Assembly: GCF_011927785.1 (NCBI RefSeq)
Contig: NZ_JAATJK010000001.1
Coordinates: 4,435,001-4,499,000 of the forward strand
Length of the DNA stretch: 64,000 nt
Reading direction: 5' to 3'
From: Micromonospora profundi
Lineage (GTDB): Bacteria; Actinomycetota; Actinomycetes; Mycobacteriales; Micromonosporaceae
Made by a program: the position numbers and the translations under genes. Below are positions 49,023-59,427 of this stretch, in pieces; the first letter of the stretch is position 1; the number at the start of each line of letters is the position of its first letter. The notes beneath the pieces are model-generated. The model was not told where the DNA came from, ran no database searches, and saw only the letters and a list, made by a program, of their open reading frames with translations.

Positions 49023-50387
49023 CTACAGGCGTTCGAAGCCACGGGTTAGCTCCCAGTCCGTTACCGCTGCGTCGTACGCCGCGATCTCCACTCTTGCCTG
49101 GTTGGCGTAGTGGGCCACCACCTCTTCGCCGAACGCCTCGCGGGCCACCTCGGAGTTCTCCCAGAGGGTCAGCGCGTCGCGGAGGGTGCCGGGGACCCGC
49201 TCGGCCTCCGGGTCGTCGTAGGCGTTGCCAGTGCACTCCTCGCCCAGCTCCAGCTCACGCTCGATGCCGTGCAGGGCACCGGCGACCAGGCCGGCGATCG
49301 CCAGGTACGGGTTGACGTCGGCGCCGGGCACCCGGTTCTCCACACGCATCCCCTGCCCGTGCCCCACCACCCGCAACGCGCAGGTGCGGTTGTCCACTCC
49401 CCAGCGCAGGGCCGTGGGGGCGAAAGAATCCGGCTGGTACCGCTTGTAGGAGTTGATGTTCGGGGCGAAGAGCAGGCTGAACTCCCGCATCGTGGCGAGC
49501 AGCCCGGCGAGCACCCGCTGACCGGTCTGCGACAGGTGGGCAGGCCCGTCGCCGAGCATCGCCGACGAGCCGCCGGAGTCCCGCAGGGAGAAGTGGATGT
49601 GGCAGGAGTTGCCCTCCCGCTCGTTCGGCTTGGCCATGAAGGTGATCGACATGCCCTCCTGGGCGGCGATCTCCTTGGCCCCGTTCTTGTAGATCACGTG
49701 GTGGTCGGCGCACGCCACGGCCTCGTCGTACCGGAAGGCGATCTCGTGCTGGCCGAGGTTGCACTCGCCCTTGGCGCTCTCCGGGGTCAGCCCGGCGCCG
49801 GCCATCTCGGTGCGGATGCGGCGCAGCAGCGGCTCGACCCGGGCGGTGCCGAGCAGCGAGTAGTCCACGTTGTACTGGTTCGCCGGGGTGAGGTCGCGGT
49901 AGCCGCGCCGCCACGCCTCCTCGTAGGAGTCGCGGAACAGCACGAACTCCAGCTCGGTGCCGGCGTACGCGGTCAGGCCGTGCTCGGCCAGCCGGGCCAG
50001 TTGCCGGCGCAGGATCTGCCGGGGTGAGGCGACCACGTCGCCGGAGCCGTCCAGCCAGGCCAGGTCGGCGAGTAGCAGTGCGGAGCCGGGCTGCCAGGGC
50101 GTCCGGCGCAGGGTGTCGAAGTCCGGCACCATCGCGAAGTCGCCGTAGCCGCGCTCCCAGCTCGACATCGCGTACCCGTCGACGGTGTTCATGTCGACGT
50201 CGACGGCGAGCAGATAGTTGCAGCCCTCGCTGCCGCCCTCCACCACCTGGTCGAGGAAGTAGGGCGCGTGGAACCGCTTGCCCTGCAACCGGCCCTGCAT
50301 GTCGACAAGTGCCAGCACCACCGTGTCGATCTCGCCCTCGGCGACGGCGACCCGCAGTTGTTCCAGCGTGAGCGGAGCTTTCCTCAT
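49023..50387 (-). CDS. Glutamine synthetase-family gamma-glutamylamine ligase (GlnA3/PuuA-like)
   Basis: A 454-residue GS-fold enzyme that ligates glutamate to an amine. ATP/metal motifs GTELEFVLF, NLGQHEIAFRY, GNSCHIHFSL and the ENRVPGADVNPYLAIAG segment are present. The adenylylation loop and lengths of true glutamine synthetase are not. VLALVDMQGRLQGKRFHAPY at the N-terminus is typical of the GlnA3/GlnA4 polyamine or ethanolamine ligases of Streptomyces. ATG at 50387 with GGAGG upstream. With the downstream aldehyde dehydrogenase, it suggests a polyamine/monoamine pathway. Confidence 0.88.
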   Translation of the reverse strand: MRKAPLTLEQLRVAVAEGEIDTVVLALVDMQGRLQGKRFHAPYFLDQVVEGGSEGCNYLLAVDVDMNTVDGYAMSSWERGYGDFAMVPDFDTLRRTPWQPGSALLLADLAWLDGSGDVVASPRQILRRQLARLAEHGLTAYAGTELEFVLFRDSYEEAWRRGYRDLTPANQYNVDYSLLGTARVEPLLRRIRTEMAGAGLTPESAKGECNLGQHEIAFRYDEAVACADHHVIYKNGAKEIAAQEGMSITFMAKPNEREGNSCHIHFSLRDSGGSSAMLGDGPAHLSQTGQRVLAGLLATMREFSLLFAPNINSYKRYQPDSFAPTALRWGVDNRTCALRVVGHGQGMRVENRVPGADVNPYLAIAGLVAGALHGIERELELGEECTGNAYDDPEAERVPGTLRDALTLWENSEVAREAFGEEVVAHYANQARVEIAAYDAAVTDWELTRGFERL

Positions 50388-50536
50388 TCGCGGGCCTCCA
50401 TCACCAAGGTCTACTGGCAAACCGGACCACCGTCAATGCCCCCGGCCGGCACCCCGGCAAACGCGATAGTCGCTTCGCTCGGGAGGGCCCGATTCGCGGG
50501 CAACGAAAGGATCTTGGTCGTACTAGCCTGCACGCC

Positions 50537-51160
50537 ATGGCCTTGAGTCCGGATCAGTTTCACGACCATGCGCTGGCCGTTGCCGACGACGAGCGGCGGC
50601 TTCCCCTGGCGCGCATGACGGGGTGGGACATCAGCCCGTTCGAAGAGGAAACTCTGCGGGTTGCGCCGCTGCGCCCGCCGGTCCTGCCCGAGCCCGCCCG
50701 GCACGGTGAGGATCCGGCGGACTGCCAGCCGTGCCGGGAGCGCGACGAGGGCATCTGGTTCAACGACCACTGGCGGCTGGCCCAGGTCGCGGGCGTCGGC
50801 GTGCCGCTGGTGCTGATGCTGTGGCCGCGCGATCATCTCGACCTCACCGATCTCCCCGACGAACTCGCCGCCGAGCTGGGCCTGCTGACCACCCGCATCG
50901 CCCGCCACGTGCAGGCCCTGCCGTACATTTCCCGCGCGCACGTCTACCGCTTCGGCGACGGCGCGGCCCACCTGCACGTCTGGTTCTTCGCCCGACCCGA
51001 GGGGCAGGGTCAGCTCTTCGGGTCCTGGCTGCCCGTCTGGGACGACCTGCTGCCGGAGTACCCCGCCGACGTCGCCGCGGCGGACGCCGCGCTCGTGGCG
51101 GACGCCCTTGTCGCATCGCACGGGGGCCAGCGTTCGGCGCCCGCCGCACCGGCTGCCTGA
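50537..51160 (+). CDS. HIT-like protein lacking the third histidine
   Basis: A 207-residue protein resembling HIT/GalT-type hydrolases. It has a CQPC pair followed by a nucleotide-pocket-like segment (EGIWFNDHWRLAQVAGVGVP), LWPRDHLDLTDLPDELAAEL, and AHLHVWFFARP in place of HxHxH. The third histidine is Trp, so classical HIT chemistry is doubtful. It is convergent with the permease gene by 5 bp and divergent from the glnA-like gene by 149 bp. Family assignment is moderate. Confidence 0.72.
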   Translation: MALSPDQFHDHALAVADDERRLPLARMTGWDISPFEEETLRVAPLRPPVLPEPARHGEDPADCQPCRERDEGIWFNDHWRLAQVAGVGVPLVLMLWPRDHLDLTDLPDELAAELGLLTTRIARHVQALPYISRAHVYRFGDGAAHLHVWFFARPEGQGQLFGSWLPVWDDLLPEYPADVAAADAALVADALVASHGGQRSAPAAPAA

Positions 51161-51165
51161 ACCTG

Positions 51166-52737
51166 TCACAAGCCGACGGGCCCGCTATCGGAGTCCTGGT
51201 CGACGGTACGCACCGGACCGGTGAACCATTTCCGGGCCGAGGCGTACCACCAGACGGCGACCAACAGCAGCACCCCGCCCACGGCCAGCGGCGCGTAGTT
51301 CACAGCCGACCAGGCGAAGTCGTCGTTGCCGGGAACACCGGCGGGCACGATCGGCAGCACGAAGTAGACAGCGATGACAGCGATCTCGATGACAGCGATC
51401 CAGCCGAGCACCTTGTACTTCCGCCCCAGCGTCCACGGCCCGGGGGTGAACCTGTCCCCCATCCGCAGGCGCAGCGCGATCGGGATGAGGAAGGACAGGT
51501 AGAGCCCGAGCACCGCCACGGACACCACAGCGTAGAAGGCGATCGGGATGCCGGCGGGGCTCTCGTAGAGCGCGGGGAGGGTGAGCACCAGGCCGGCCAG
51601 TGTGGCGCCGATGATCGCGTTGGCCGGGGTGCCGTTTCGGTCCACCTTGGACCACAGTCGCCAACCGGGCACGGCCCGGTCGCGGCTGAACGCGTACGTC
51701 ATACGGCTCATCGATGTCACGCAACTCATGCCGCAGAAGAACTGCCCGATCGTGGAGATGATGATGACGACCTTGAAGAACACCGGGGTCAGTGCGGATT
51801 CGAAGATGGCGCCGGAGAAGCCGCCGGCCGCGTTCACCGCCTCGACGTCGGTGGCCGCGAAGAGGAACGCCAGCAGCAGGATCCAGCCACCGATGGCCGA
51901 ATAGAAGATCGACTGCCAGAGTCCTCGCGCGGCGGCCTGCGAGGCGCCGCGGGTCTCCTCCGAGACGTGCGCGCAGGCGTCGAAGCCGGTGATCGTGTAC
52001 TGCGTGAGCAGGAAACCCAGCGGCAGCACGTAGAACCAGAACGTCAACCCGCCGGTGTCCCCGTCACCGAAGCCGGAGTTGTTGAACCGCTCGGTGAACA
52101 CGAACTGGAAGCTCTGGTGGTTGTCCGGGACGAAGACCAGGATGGCCACCACGACGGCCGCGCCGGCCACGTGCCACCAGACCGAGACATTCTGGAGTAC
52201 GTCGATGATCCGGTGCCCGAAGACGTTGATCAGCCCGTGCAGCGCCAAGATGATCACGAAGAGGATGAACGCCTGGCGCAGCGTGCCGGCCCAGCCGTCG
52301 AAGAGCGCCGACAGGGTGAGGTTGAGAAACGTCGCGCAGCCGTAGTCGACCGAGGCGGTGACCGCGACCAGCCCGATGAGGTTCAGCCAGCCGGTGAACC
52401 AGCCGTGCACCGGCCGACCCATCGTGGCCGCCCACCAGTAGATACCGCCGGCCGTCGGGTACGCCGACACCAACTCGGCCATGCAGAAGCCGATGATCAG
52501 GATGAACAGGGAGATCAGCGGCCAGCCCCAGGAGATGGCGACCGGCCCGCCGTTGTTCCACGCCTGGCCGAACGTGGTGAAGCAGCCGGCCAGGATCGAG
52601 ATGATGGAGAACGAGATGGCGAAGTTGGAGAAGCCGCTCCACTTGCGGCGCAACTCCTGTTTGTAGCCGAGTTCGGCGAGCCGGCGGGCATCCTCGTCCA
52701 TCGGTTGCTCGGCGGTCGGCACGGGCGTCGTGGCCAC
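51166..52737 (-). CDS. APC-family amino acid/amine permease
   Basis: A 523-residue transporter with about twelve membrane segments. GYKQELRRKWSGFSNFAISF near the N-terminus, FSIISILAGCFTTFG, CMAELVSAYPTAGGIYWWAA and FDACAHVSEETRGASQAAAR are characteristic of the GABA/choline/ethanolamine permease branch. GTG at 52737 follows GGGAGG. Probably the importer for the substrate of the glnA-like/aldehyde dehydrogenase genes. That link is by position only. Confidence 0.9.
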   Translation of the reverse strand: MATTPVPTAEQPMDEDARRLAELGYKQELRRKWSGFSNFAISFSIISILAGCFTTFGQAWNNGGPVAISWGWPLISLFILIIGFCMAELVSAYPTAGGIYWWAATMGRPVHGWFTGWLNLIGLVAVTASVDYGCATFLNLTLSALFDGWAGTLRQAFILFVIILALHGLINVFGHRIIDVLQNVSVWWHVAGAAVVVAILVFVPDNHQSFQFVFTERFNNSGFGDGDTGGLTFWFYVLPLGFLLTQYTITGFDACAHVSEETRGASQAAARGLWQSIFYSAIGGWILLLAFLFAATDVEAVNAAGGFSGAIFESALTPVFFKVVIIISTIGQFFCGMSCVTSMSRMTYAFSRDRAVPGWRLWSKVDRNGTPANAIIGATLAGLVLTLPALYESPAGIPIAFYAVVSVAVLGLYLSFLIPIALRLRMGDRFTPGPWTLGRKYKVLGWIAVIEIAVIAVYFVLPIVPAGVPGNDDFAWSAVNYAPLAVGGVLLLVAVWWYASARKWFTGPVRTVDQDSDSGPVGL

Positions 52738-52833
52738 TGCACACCTCCCTGAGGTGGTTCCGCGTGCGAGTGGGCAAAGTGTCATCCCGCCGATCAACTG
52801 TGGTCAATACGATGCCGGCGTTTCCCCCCAGGG

Positions 52834-53334
52834 TCAGGTCAGCAGGAGGCCGGCCAGCCAGAGCGCGGCGACGACAGTGCAGGCGGCGAACTCGACGAGC
52901 ATCGACAGGCCGGCGGCCTTTACCGCCTGTTTCGTGGACGGCCAGGCCAGCCGCGAGTCACCGAGACGCAGCCGCTCGGCGGCCCACACCCCGCCGACGA
53001 ACCCGAGCACCAGGCCCACGATCGGCACCACGAAGAACCCGATGATCCCGAGCACCCCGCCGGCGAGCAGCGTCATAGTGGGCACACCGGTGCGTTTGAG
53101 GTTCCGCCCCGGCCAGGCGTACTTGACGACGGTGCCGGTGACGGCGACGAGCGTCGCGGCGGCGAACACCGCCCAGCCACCCGGGCCGGCGCCCCCGAAG
53201 ATCGCCCAGACCAGCACGCCGCCCCAGCACAGCGGGAGCGCCGGCAGGCCGGGCACCACAACACCCGCCAACCCGGCCAGGATGGCCAACCCGGCGAGCA
53301 CCGTGACCGCCGCGGAGGCGTCCGTCACGCTCAC
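52834..53334 (-). CDS. DUF456 membrane protein
   Basis: A 166-residue membrane protein of unknown function. LAGLAGVVVPGLPALPLCWG, TLLAGGVLGIIGFFVVPIVG and LVLGFVGGVWAAERLRLGD form the DUF456 signature, with about five hydrophobic segments. GTG at 53334 overlaps the stop of the GGDEF/EAL gene as GTGA, with GGAGG at good spacing. GTG at 53328 is an alternative. Third gene of a tight operon. Confidence 0.9.
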   Translation of the reverse strand: MSVTDASAAVTVLAGLAILAGLAGVVVPGLPALPLCWGGVLVWAIFGGAGPGGWAVFAAATLVAVTGTVVKYAWPGRNLKRTGVPTMTLLAGGVLGIIGFFVVPIVGLVLGFVGGVWAAERLRLGDSRLAWPSTKQAVKAAGLSMLVEFAACTVVAALWLAGLLLT

Positions 53335-55505
53335 CGCCTCACCTCCCGGGCGCGCAGCCGCGCGGTGATCGAGTCGGCCGGTGCTGGTGCGCCGAAGTAT
53401 CGCCCCTGACCGGTGTCGCAGCGCAGCGCCCGCAGCCGCTCGGCCTGCACCGCGGTCTCCACCGCCTCGGCGGTCACCCACAACTCGAGGGCGTGCGCGA
53501 GCCGGACGAGCGCGTCGACGATCCGTTCGTCCCGGTGGTCGGCGGCGACGTCCGTCCCGTCGGCGCGGATGCCCTCGACGAACGGGCCGGCCAGTTTCAG
53601 ACAGTGGATCGGCAGCCGCCGCAGGTACGCAAGGTTGGAGTAGCCGGTGCCGAAATCGTCGACGGCCAGCCGGACGCCGAGCGCCGCGAGCTGGTGCAGG
53701 CTGCGCAGCGGCTCTCCGGCGCTGCCCATCACCGCGCTCTCGGTCAGCTCCAACTGGAGCAGCCCGGCCGGCAGCCCGCTGGTGGCAAGCGCGTCCGCCA
53801 CCGTCGAGACGATCGCCGGGTCGTCGGCCTGCCGTGCGGCCAGGTTGACGCTCACCACAAGCTGAGCCTCGGGGAATTCCCGCCGCCACCGTTCGGCGTC
53901 GTGGCAGGCCTGCCGCAGCACCCACTCGCCGAGCGAGACGATCAGGCCGGTCTCCTCGGCGAGGCCGATGAACCGGTCCGGGCCGATCAGGCCCAGCTCC
54001 GGGTGCTCCCAACGGACAAGCGCCTCCACCGCGAGCATGGTGCCCTCCAGCAGCGCCACGATCGGCTGGTAGTGCACCACGAACTCGCCCCTGTCGAGTG
54101 CCGCCGGCAGCCCGGCGACAAGTGCCGACCGGGCGATGTCGCGGGCGCTGCGCTCGGGGTCGTACACCGCCCAGCGGCCCCGGCCGGCGGCCTTGGCCCA
54201 GTAGAGCGTGGTGTCGGCGGCCTTCATCAGCTCCGAGGCGGTGGTCTCCGCGGCCGGGCACTCGACGATGCCCACACTGGCGGAGACCGCCAACTGCTGG
54301 TCGCCGACGTGCACCGGGGCGGCGACGGCGACAAGCGCCGCCTCCGCCACGGCCACCGCGTCGGCGTCGCCGTCGCCGTCCCCGCCGTCGACAAGGATGA
54401 CGAACTCGTCGCCGCCCATCCGGGCCACCAGGTGACCGCGGTCGGCCACGCACTCGGCCAGCCGCCGGCCGATCACCACCAACAGCCGGTCACCGAGGTC
54501 GTGGCCGAGGCTGTCGTTGATCGCCTTGAAGCCGTCCAGGTCGAGGAAACACACACCGACCCGCTGCCGGGGCGGCGCGGTGTCGAGGACCCGACCCAGC
54601 GTCTCGAAGAACAACGTCCGGTTGGGCAGGCCGGTCAGCGGGTCGTGCAACGCCTGGAAACGCAGCCGCTGCTGGAGCTCGTACCGCTCGGTGATGTCCT
54701 CGACCATGGCGACGGTGAAGCGGGGTCGACCGTCGTCGTAGCGGATCAACGAGACGGCCAGGTCCGTCCAGACGACGCTGCCGTCCTTGCGGTAGTAGCG
54801 CTTCTCGACCCGCGCCGAGTCGCGCTTGCCCTCGATCAGCTCCTTGTAGATCTCCCACATGCCGGCGGCGTCGTCGGCGTAGGCCAGCGACGCCACGTTG
54901 GTCTGGCACAACTCCTCGGTGGAGTAGCCGAGCATGTCGGCGAACGCCTGGTTGACGTCGAGGATCTGACCGTCGACCCCGGCGATGCCGATGCCGATGA
55001 CCGCGCCGGTGAAGACCGCACGGAACCGCGCCTCGCTGTCGCGCAGCGCCTGCTCGACCTCGTCGCGTGCCTGCCAGGCCGACCGGGCGATCCGCTCCTG
55101 CTGGGTGAACGTACGGTCACGCAACGCGCGGGCGAACCCGGCGGCCAGACCGCCCTGCACCGCGGCGATCCGCCGGGTCAGGTCGGCCGGTCGGTCGTCG
55201 GCTGCCAACACCCGACGGGGAAAGTCGTCACCGAGTGCGGTGAGCGACCACTCCAGCGCCCGGGGCTCGGTCAGGTGGGCCTCCACCAGCGCCCGCCCGA
55301 CCTCCTCGGCGGGACGGACCGAGAACGGCTCGGCCTGCACGGCCTGGGCCAGCCGCACTGTGTGTACGAGCAGCAGCCGCTCGGTCTCGGACGCGCTGAG
55401 CGGCACGAAACCGAGGCGGCGTACCGCGCGGGCCCAGTCGGCGGCGTACCTCTGGGCGTCGGCCCGGCCGACGTCGACCCCGGTGGGGTCCGGGACGGCG
55501 GCCAC
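53331..55505 (-). CDS. PAS-GGDEF-EAL cyclic-di-GMP protein
   Basis: A 724-residue protein. An N-terminal helical region (1-150) precedes PAS (155-275, with NQAFADMLGYSTEEL), GGDEF (285-450, GGDEF intact at 364-368) and EAL (460-715, EAL at 494-496, DDFGTGYSNL near 616). No RxxD inhibitory site lies at the usual place before GGDEF. In the EAL domain the common LKID motif is LKLA. It may make, break or only sense cyclic-di-GMP. GTG at 55505, four bases after the methyltransferase stop. Confidence 0.93.
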   Translation of the reverse strand: MAAVPDPTGVDVGRADAQRYAADWARAVRRLGFVPLSASETERLLLVHTVRLAQAVQAEPFSVRPAEEVGRALVEAHLTEPRALEWSLTALGDDFPRRVLAADDRPADLTRRIAAVQGGLAAGFARALRDRTFTQQERIARSAWQARDEVEQALRDSEARFRAVFTGAVIGIGIAGVDGQILDVNQAFADMLGYSTEELCQTNVASLAYADDAAGMWEIYKELIEGKRDSARVEKRYYRKDGSVVWTDLAVSLIRYDDGRPRFTVAMVEDITERYELQQRLRFQALHDPLTGLPNRTLFFETLGRVLDTAPPRQRVGVCFLDLDGFKAINDSLGHDLGDRLLVVIGRRLAECVADRGHLVARMGGDEFVILVDGGDGDGDADAVAVAEAALVAVAAPVHVGDQQLAVSASVGIVECPAAETTASELMKAADTTLYWAKAAGRGRWAVYDPERSARDIARSALVAGLPAALDRGEFVVHYQPIVALLEGTMLAVEALVRWEHPELGLIGPDRFIGLAEETGLIVSLGEWVLRQACHDAERWRREFPEAQLVVSVNLAARQADDPAIVSTVADALATSGLPAGLLQLELTESAVMGSAGEPLRSLHQLAALGVRLAVDDFGTGYSNLAYLRRLPIHCLKLAGPFVEGIRADGTDVAADHRDERIVDALVRLAHALELWVTAEAVETAVQAERLRALRCDTGQGRYFGAPAPADSITARLRAREVRR

Positions 55506-55509
55506 GGGA

Positions 55510-56322
55510 TCAGCCGACGGACTGGTCGTACCGGGCCACGCCCCCGAAGGCACCGAACCGCTCCGGGTGCTCGTCCACGTCGGACGGCGAGTCGGGGCGC
55601 CAGAGCGGCATGTGCACCACGCCCGGTTCGAGCACGGTCCAGTCGCCGAAGAACCCGGTGACCTGGGCGCGGGAGCGCAGGGTGATCTCGGTGTCGGTCC
55701 GGGAGGAGAGACGCTGGGCGTCAAGCATCTCCTGCGGCTGGTCCTCGAACGTCGAGTGCGAGATGACAAGGAAGCTGCCGGGCGCGGCGGCGGCCCGCAG
55801 CGTGGCCAGGATGTCGTCGGGGCTGTCGGCGTCCGGGATGAAGTGCACCACCCCGGCCAGCAGGATGCCCATCGGTCGACTGAAGTCGATGAGCCCGAGC
55901 CGCCGGGTCTCCTCGAGGATGCGCTCCGGCTCCCGCAGGTCGGCGTGGATCACCCCGGTCAGGTCGTTGCCGGCGAGCAGTTCCCGGCTGTGCGCGACGG
56001 CCACCGGGTCGATGTCGACGTACACCACCCGGGCCTTCGGGTTCGCGGCCTGGGCCACCTCGTGCACGTTGCCCACGGTGGGAATTCCGGAGCCGATGTC
56101 GAGGAACTGGTCGATACCGGCGTCGAGCAGCGCCCGGACGGCCCGGCGCAGGAACTCCCGGCCGGAGCGCATGGTGGCGGCGAGATTCGGGGTCATGCTG
56201 GCGATCTGCTCGGCCAACTGCCTGTCGATCTCGAAGTTGTGTGCCCCGCCCAGGAAATAGTCGTACACCCGGGCCGCGCTCGGCCTGGTCAGGTCAATCT
56301 CGGTCGGCAGTCCGTCCGGCAT
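55510..56322 (-). CDS. SAM-dependent methyltransferase (DUF574 type)
   Basis: A 270-residue member of the large actinomycete DUF574 family. LTRPSAARVYDYFLGGAHNF at the N-terminus and QFLDIGSGIPTVGNVHEVAQ as the SAM-binding motif are diagnostic, followed by VYVDIDPVAVAH. No substrate is known for most members, and many sit in developmental or secondary-metabolic loci. ATG at 56322 with GGGAGC upstream. It begins the operon with the GGDEF/EAL and DUF456 genes. Confidence 0.92.
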   Translation of the reverse strand: MPDGLPTEIDLTRPSAARVYDYFLGGAHNFEIDRQLAEQIASMTPNLAATMRSGREFLRRAVRALLDAGIDQFLDIGSGIPTVGNVHEVAQAANPKARVVYVDIDPVAVAHSRELLAGNDLTGVIHADLREPERILEETRRLGLIDFSRPMGILLAGVVHFIPDADSPDDILATLRAAAAPGSFLVISHSTFEDQPQEMLDAQRLSSRTDTEITLRSRAQVTGFFGDWTVLEPGVVHMPLWRPDSPSDVDEHPERFGAFGGVARYDQSVG

Positions 56323-56424
56323 CAGCGTGCTCCCCAGTTCAGCGCCGCGGGCGAGGCGGCTCCGGCGTCGGCTGCCCCTGCGACCACCGGCCGACCCCGC
56401 GTTTTGTGTGGTGTGGACCACTCT

Positions 56425-56473
56425 AGGCTGCCGACTCCCGCGTTCGGGAGATCCCTTCACGCTCTTTCCGCGC

Positions 56474-56489
<16 letters not shown>
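56425..56489. repeat. Short direct repeat of the thiolase 3' end
   Basis: AGGCTGCCGACTCC occurs at 56425-56438 and, as the last codons of the thiolase gene, at 56476-56489. The similarity continues more weakly (GAGAT, CCTT) for about 37 bp. The offset is 51 bp. It may be a decayed copy of the gene end. Confidence 0.5.
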
Positions 56490-57679
<1,190 letters not shown>

Positions 57680-57785
57680 CGCGAGTCCTTCGGGGGTGCA
57701 GACGGCGGGGGTGGGGCACACCCACCGGGTCGCGAGGGCTGCCGGCCGCCAGGATATCCGCGCTCGCAGCGGATAGGTTTGCGGC

Positions 57786-58751
57786 ATGGCCCGGCCCCAG
57801 TTCAGCGCAGAGACCAGCGGCGGCGGCGCGTTCGTCCGCCAGCCCAACCGGTTCACCGGTCGGGTCACGCCGGAGTCGACTTCCCCGCCCGGCGGCGGTC
57901 CCGACGACCAGGACCGCTGGCCGCTGGAGGCCGGCCGTTATCGACTCATCTGGTGCCGCGCCTGTCCGTGGGCGCACCGGGCGAGGATCGTGCGCGGGCT
58001 GCTCGGGCTGGACGACGCGATCTCGCTGGGCACCGTCGACCCGATCCGTGACGAGCGGGGTTGGGCGTTCGCCCTCGACCCGGACGGCTTCGACCCGGTC
58101 CTCGGCGTGGGGTTCCTCTCCGAGGCGTACCTGGCGACCGACCCCGAGTACACCGGCCGGGTGACAGTGCCGGCGCTTGTCGACACGCTCACGGGCCGGG
58201 TGGTGACGAACGACTATCCGCAGCTCACCCTCGACTTCTCCACACAGTGGCGGTCGCTGCACCGTGCGGGGGCGCCGGACCTCTACCGGGAGGCACTGCG
58301 CCCCGAGATGGACGCGCTGATGGCCGAGATCCACACCGACGTCAACAACGGCGTCTACCGGTGCGGGTTCGCCACCTCCCAGGAGGCGTACGACGAGGCG
58401 TTCCGGGCGCTCTTCGCCAGGTTGGACGCGCTGTCGCAGCGGCTCACCGACAGGCGTTACCTGATGGGCGACGCGATCACCGAGGCCGACGTACGGCTGT
58501 TCACCACGCTGGTCCGCTTCGACACCGCGTACCACGGGCATTTCAAGTGCAACCGCAACAAGCTGACCGAGATGCCGGTGCTCTGGGCGTACGCCAGGGA
58601 CCTGTTCCAGACCCCTGGCTTCGGCGAGACTGTGGACTTCGACCACATCAAGCGGCACTACTACGGCACCCACGGGGAGATCAACCCGAGCGGCATCGTG
58701 CCGTTGGGGCCTGACGAGTCCGGTTGGACCACCCCGCACGGCCGTGGCTGA
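57786..58751 (+). CDS. Ecm4/Xi-class glutathione S-transferase-like protein
   Basis: A 321-residue protein of the glutathionyl-hydroquinone reductase type. The catalytic CPWAHR motif has C60 after a second cysteine, CRACPWAHR. Other marks are TVPALVDTLTGRVVTNDYPQ, and DRRYLMGDAITEADVRLFTT with FKCNRNKLTEMPVLWAYARD in the helical domain. Actinomycetes mostly use mycothiol, so the thiol substrate may differ. The next gene overlaps its end by eight bases. Confidence 0.92.
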   Translation: MARPQFSAETSGGGAFVRQPNRFTGRVTPESTSPPGGGPDDQDRWPLEAGRYRLIWCRACPWAHRARIVRGLLGLDDAISLGTVDPIRDERGWAFALDPDGFDPVLGVGFLSEAYLATDPEYTGRVTVPALVDTLTGRVVTNDYPQLTLDFSTQWRSLHRAGAPDLYREALRPEMDALMAEIHTDVNNGVYRCGFATSQEAYDEAFRALFARLDALSQRLTDRRYLMGDAITEADVRLFTTLVRFDTAYHGHFKCNRNKLTEMPVLWAYARDLFQTPGFGETVDFDHIKRHYYGTHGEINPSGIVPLGPDESGWTTPHGRG

Positions 58752-59427
58752 CCGGGCGCCCACCGGCGTCGAAGCCGCGCCCGCCCGCTCGGACGTCGCC
58801 CGACGGCTCGCCGCGTCGGCCGCCGCCGGAGGCGCGCTGGCCGGTGCGGTAGCGGTGACGGTCGCGGTGGTTGCGGGTCCAGGTCCGGGCCTCGCCGGGT
58901 ACGTGAGCGAGGCGGGCATCGCCGGCAGCGCGTACGCCTCGACGTACCGGATCGGGATCCTGGCATTGGCCGGCGCGTTGCTGCTGCTCGCCGTGGCGCT
59001 GCCGCCCGGGGTGCGGGTGGCGGCCCCGGCGCTGCTCGCCACCAGCGCGGTGTTCACCGCCGTGTCCGGAGCGGTGACCTGCTCGGAGGGCTGCCCGTTG
59101 CCACCGTTCGAGCGGGCCACGGTGGCCGACCTTGTGCACGGTGGCGCGAGCATCGTGGCGACCGGGGCGGTGGTCCTCACGATGGCGGTGCTTGCCGTGT
59201 CCCAGCAGGCGGGGCCGGCGGTGCGCAGGTTGGCGGCTCGCACGGCGGCGCTCGCCTTCCCGCTGTGCGCGGCGGTCGCGCTGGCCATGCTGGTCGTCGG
59301 CCGGGGAACACTGGTGGGCGTGTTGGAGCGGCTGGTCCTCGCACTCGCGGTGCTGTGGGCGATGGTCACAGCCACCGTGCTGGCAGTGGGCAGATTTATT
59401 CCGCCGTCCGGGTCCTCACGCCTGTAG
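58744..59427 (+). CDS. DUF998-like membrane protein
   Basis: A 227-residue protein with six hydrophobic segments and a short basic N-terminus. A CSEGCPLPPF pair of cysteines lies in an external loop before DLVHGGASIVATGAVVL, a pattern seen in DUF998 proteins. GTG at 58744 overlaps the GST stop. Function unknown. The 185 bp downstream, to the symporter, hold no recognisable gene. Confidence 0.8.
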   Translation: MADRAPTGVEAAPARSDVARRLAASAAAGGALAGAVAVTVAVVAGPGPGLAGYVSEAGIAGSAYASTYRIGILALAGALLLLAVALPPGVRVAAPALLATSAVFTAVSGAVTCSEGCPLPPFERATVADLVHGGASIVATGAVVLTMAVLAVSQQAGPAVRRLAARTAALAFPLCAAVALAMLVVGRGTLVGVLERLVLALAVLWAMVTATVLAVGRFIPPSGSSRL

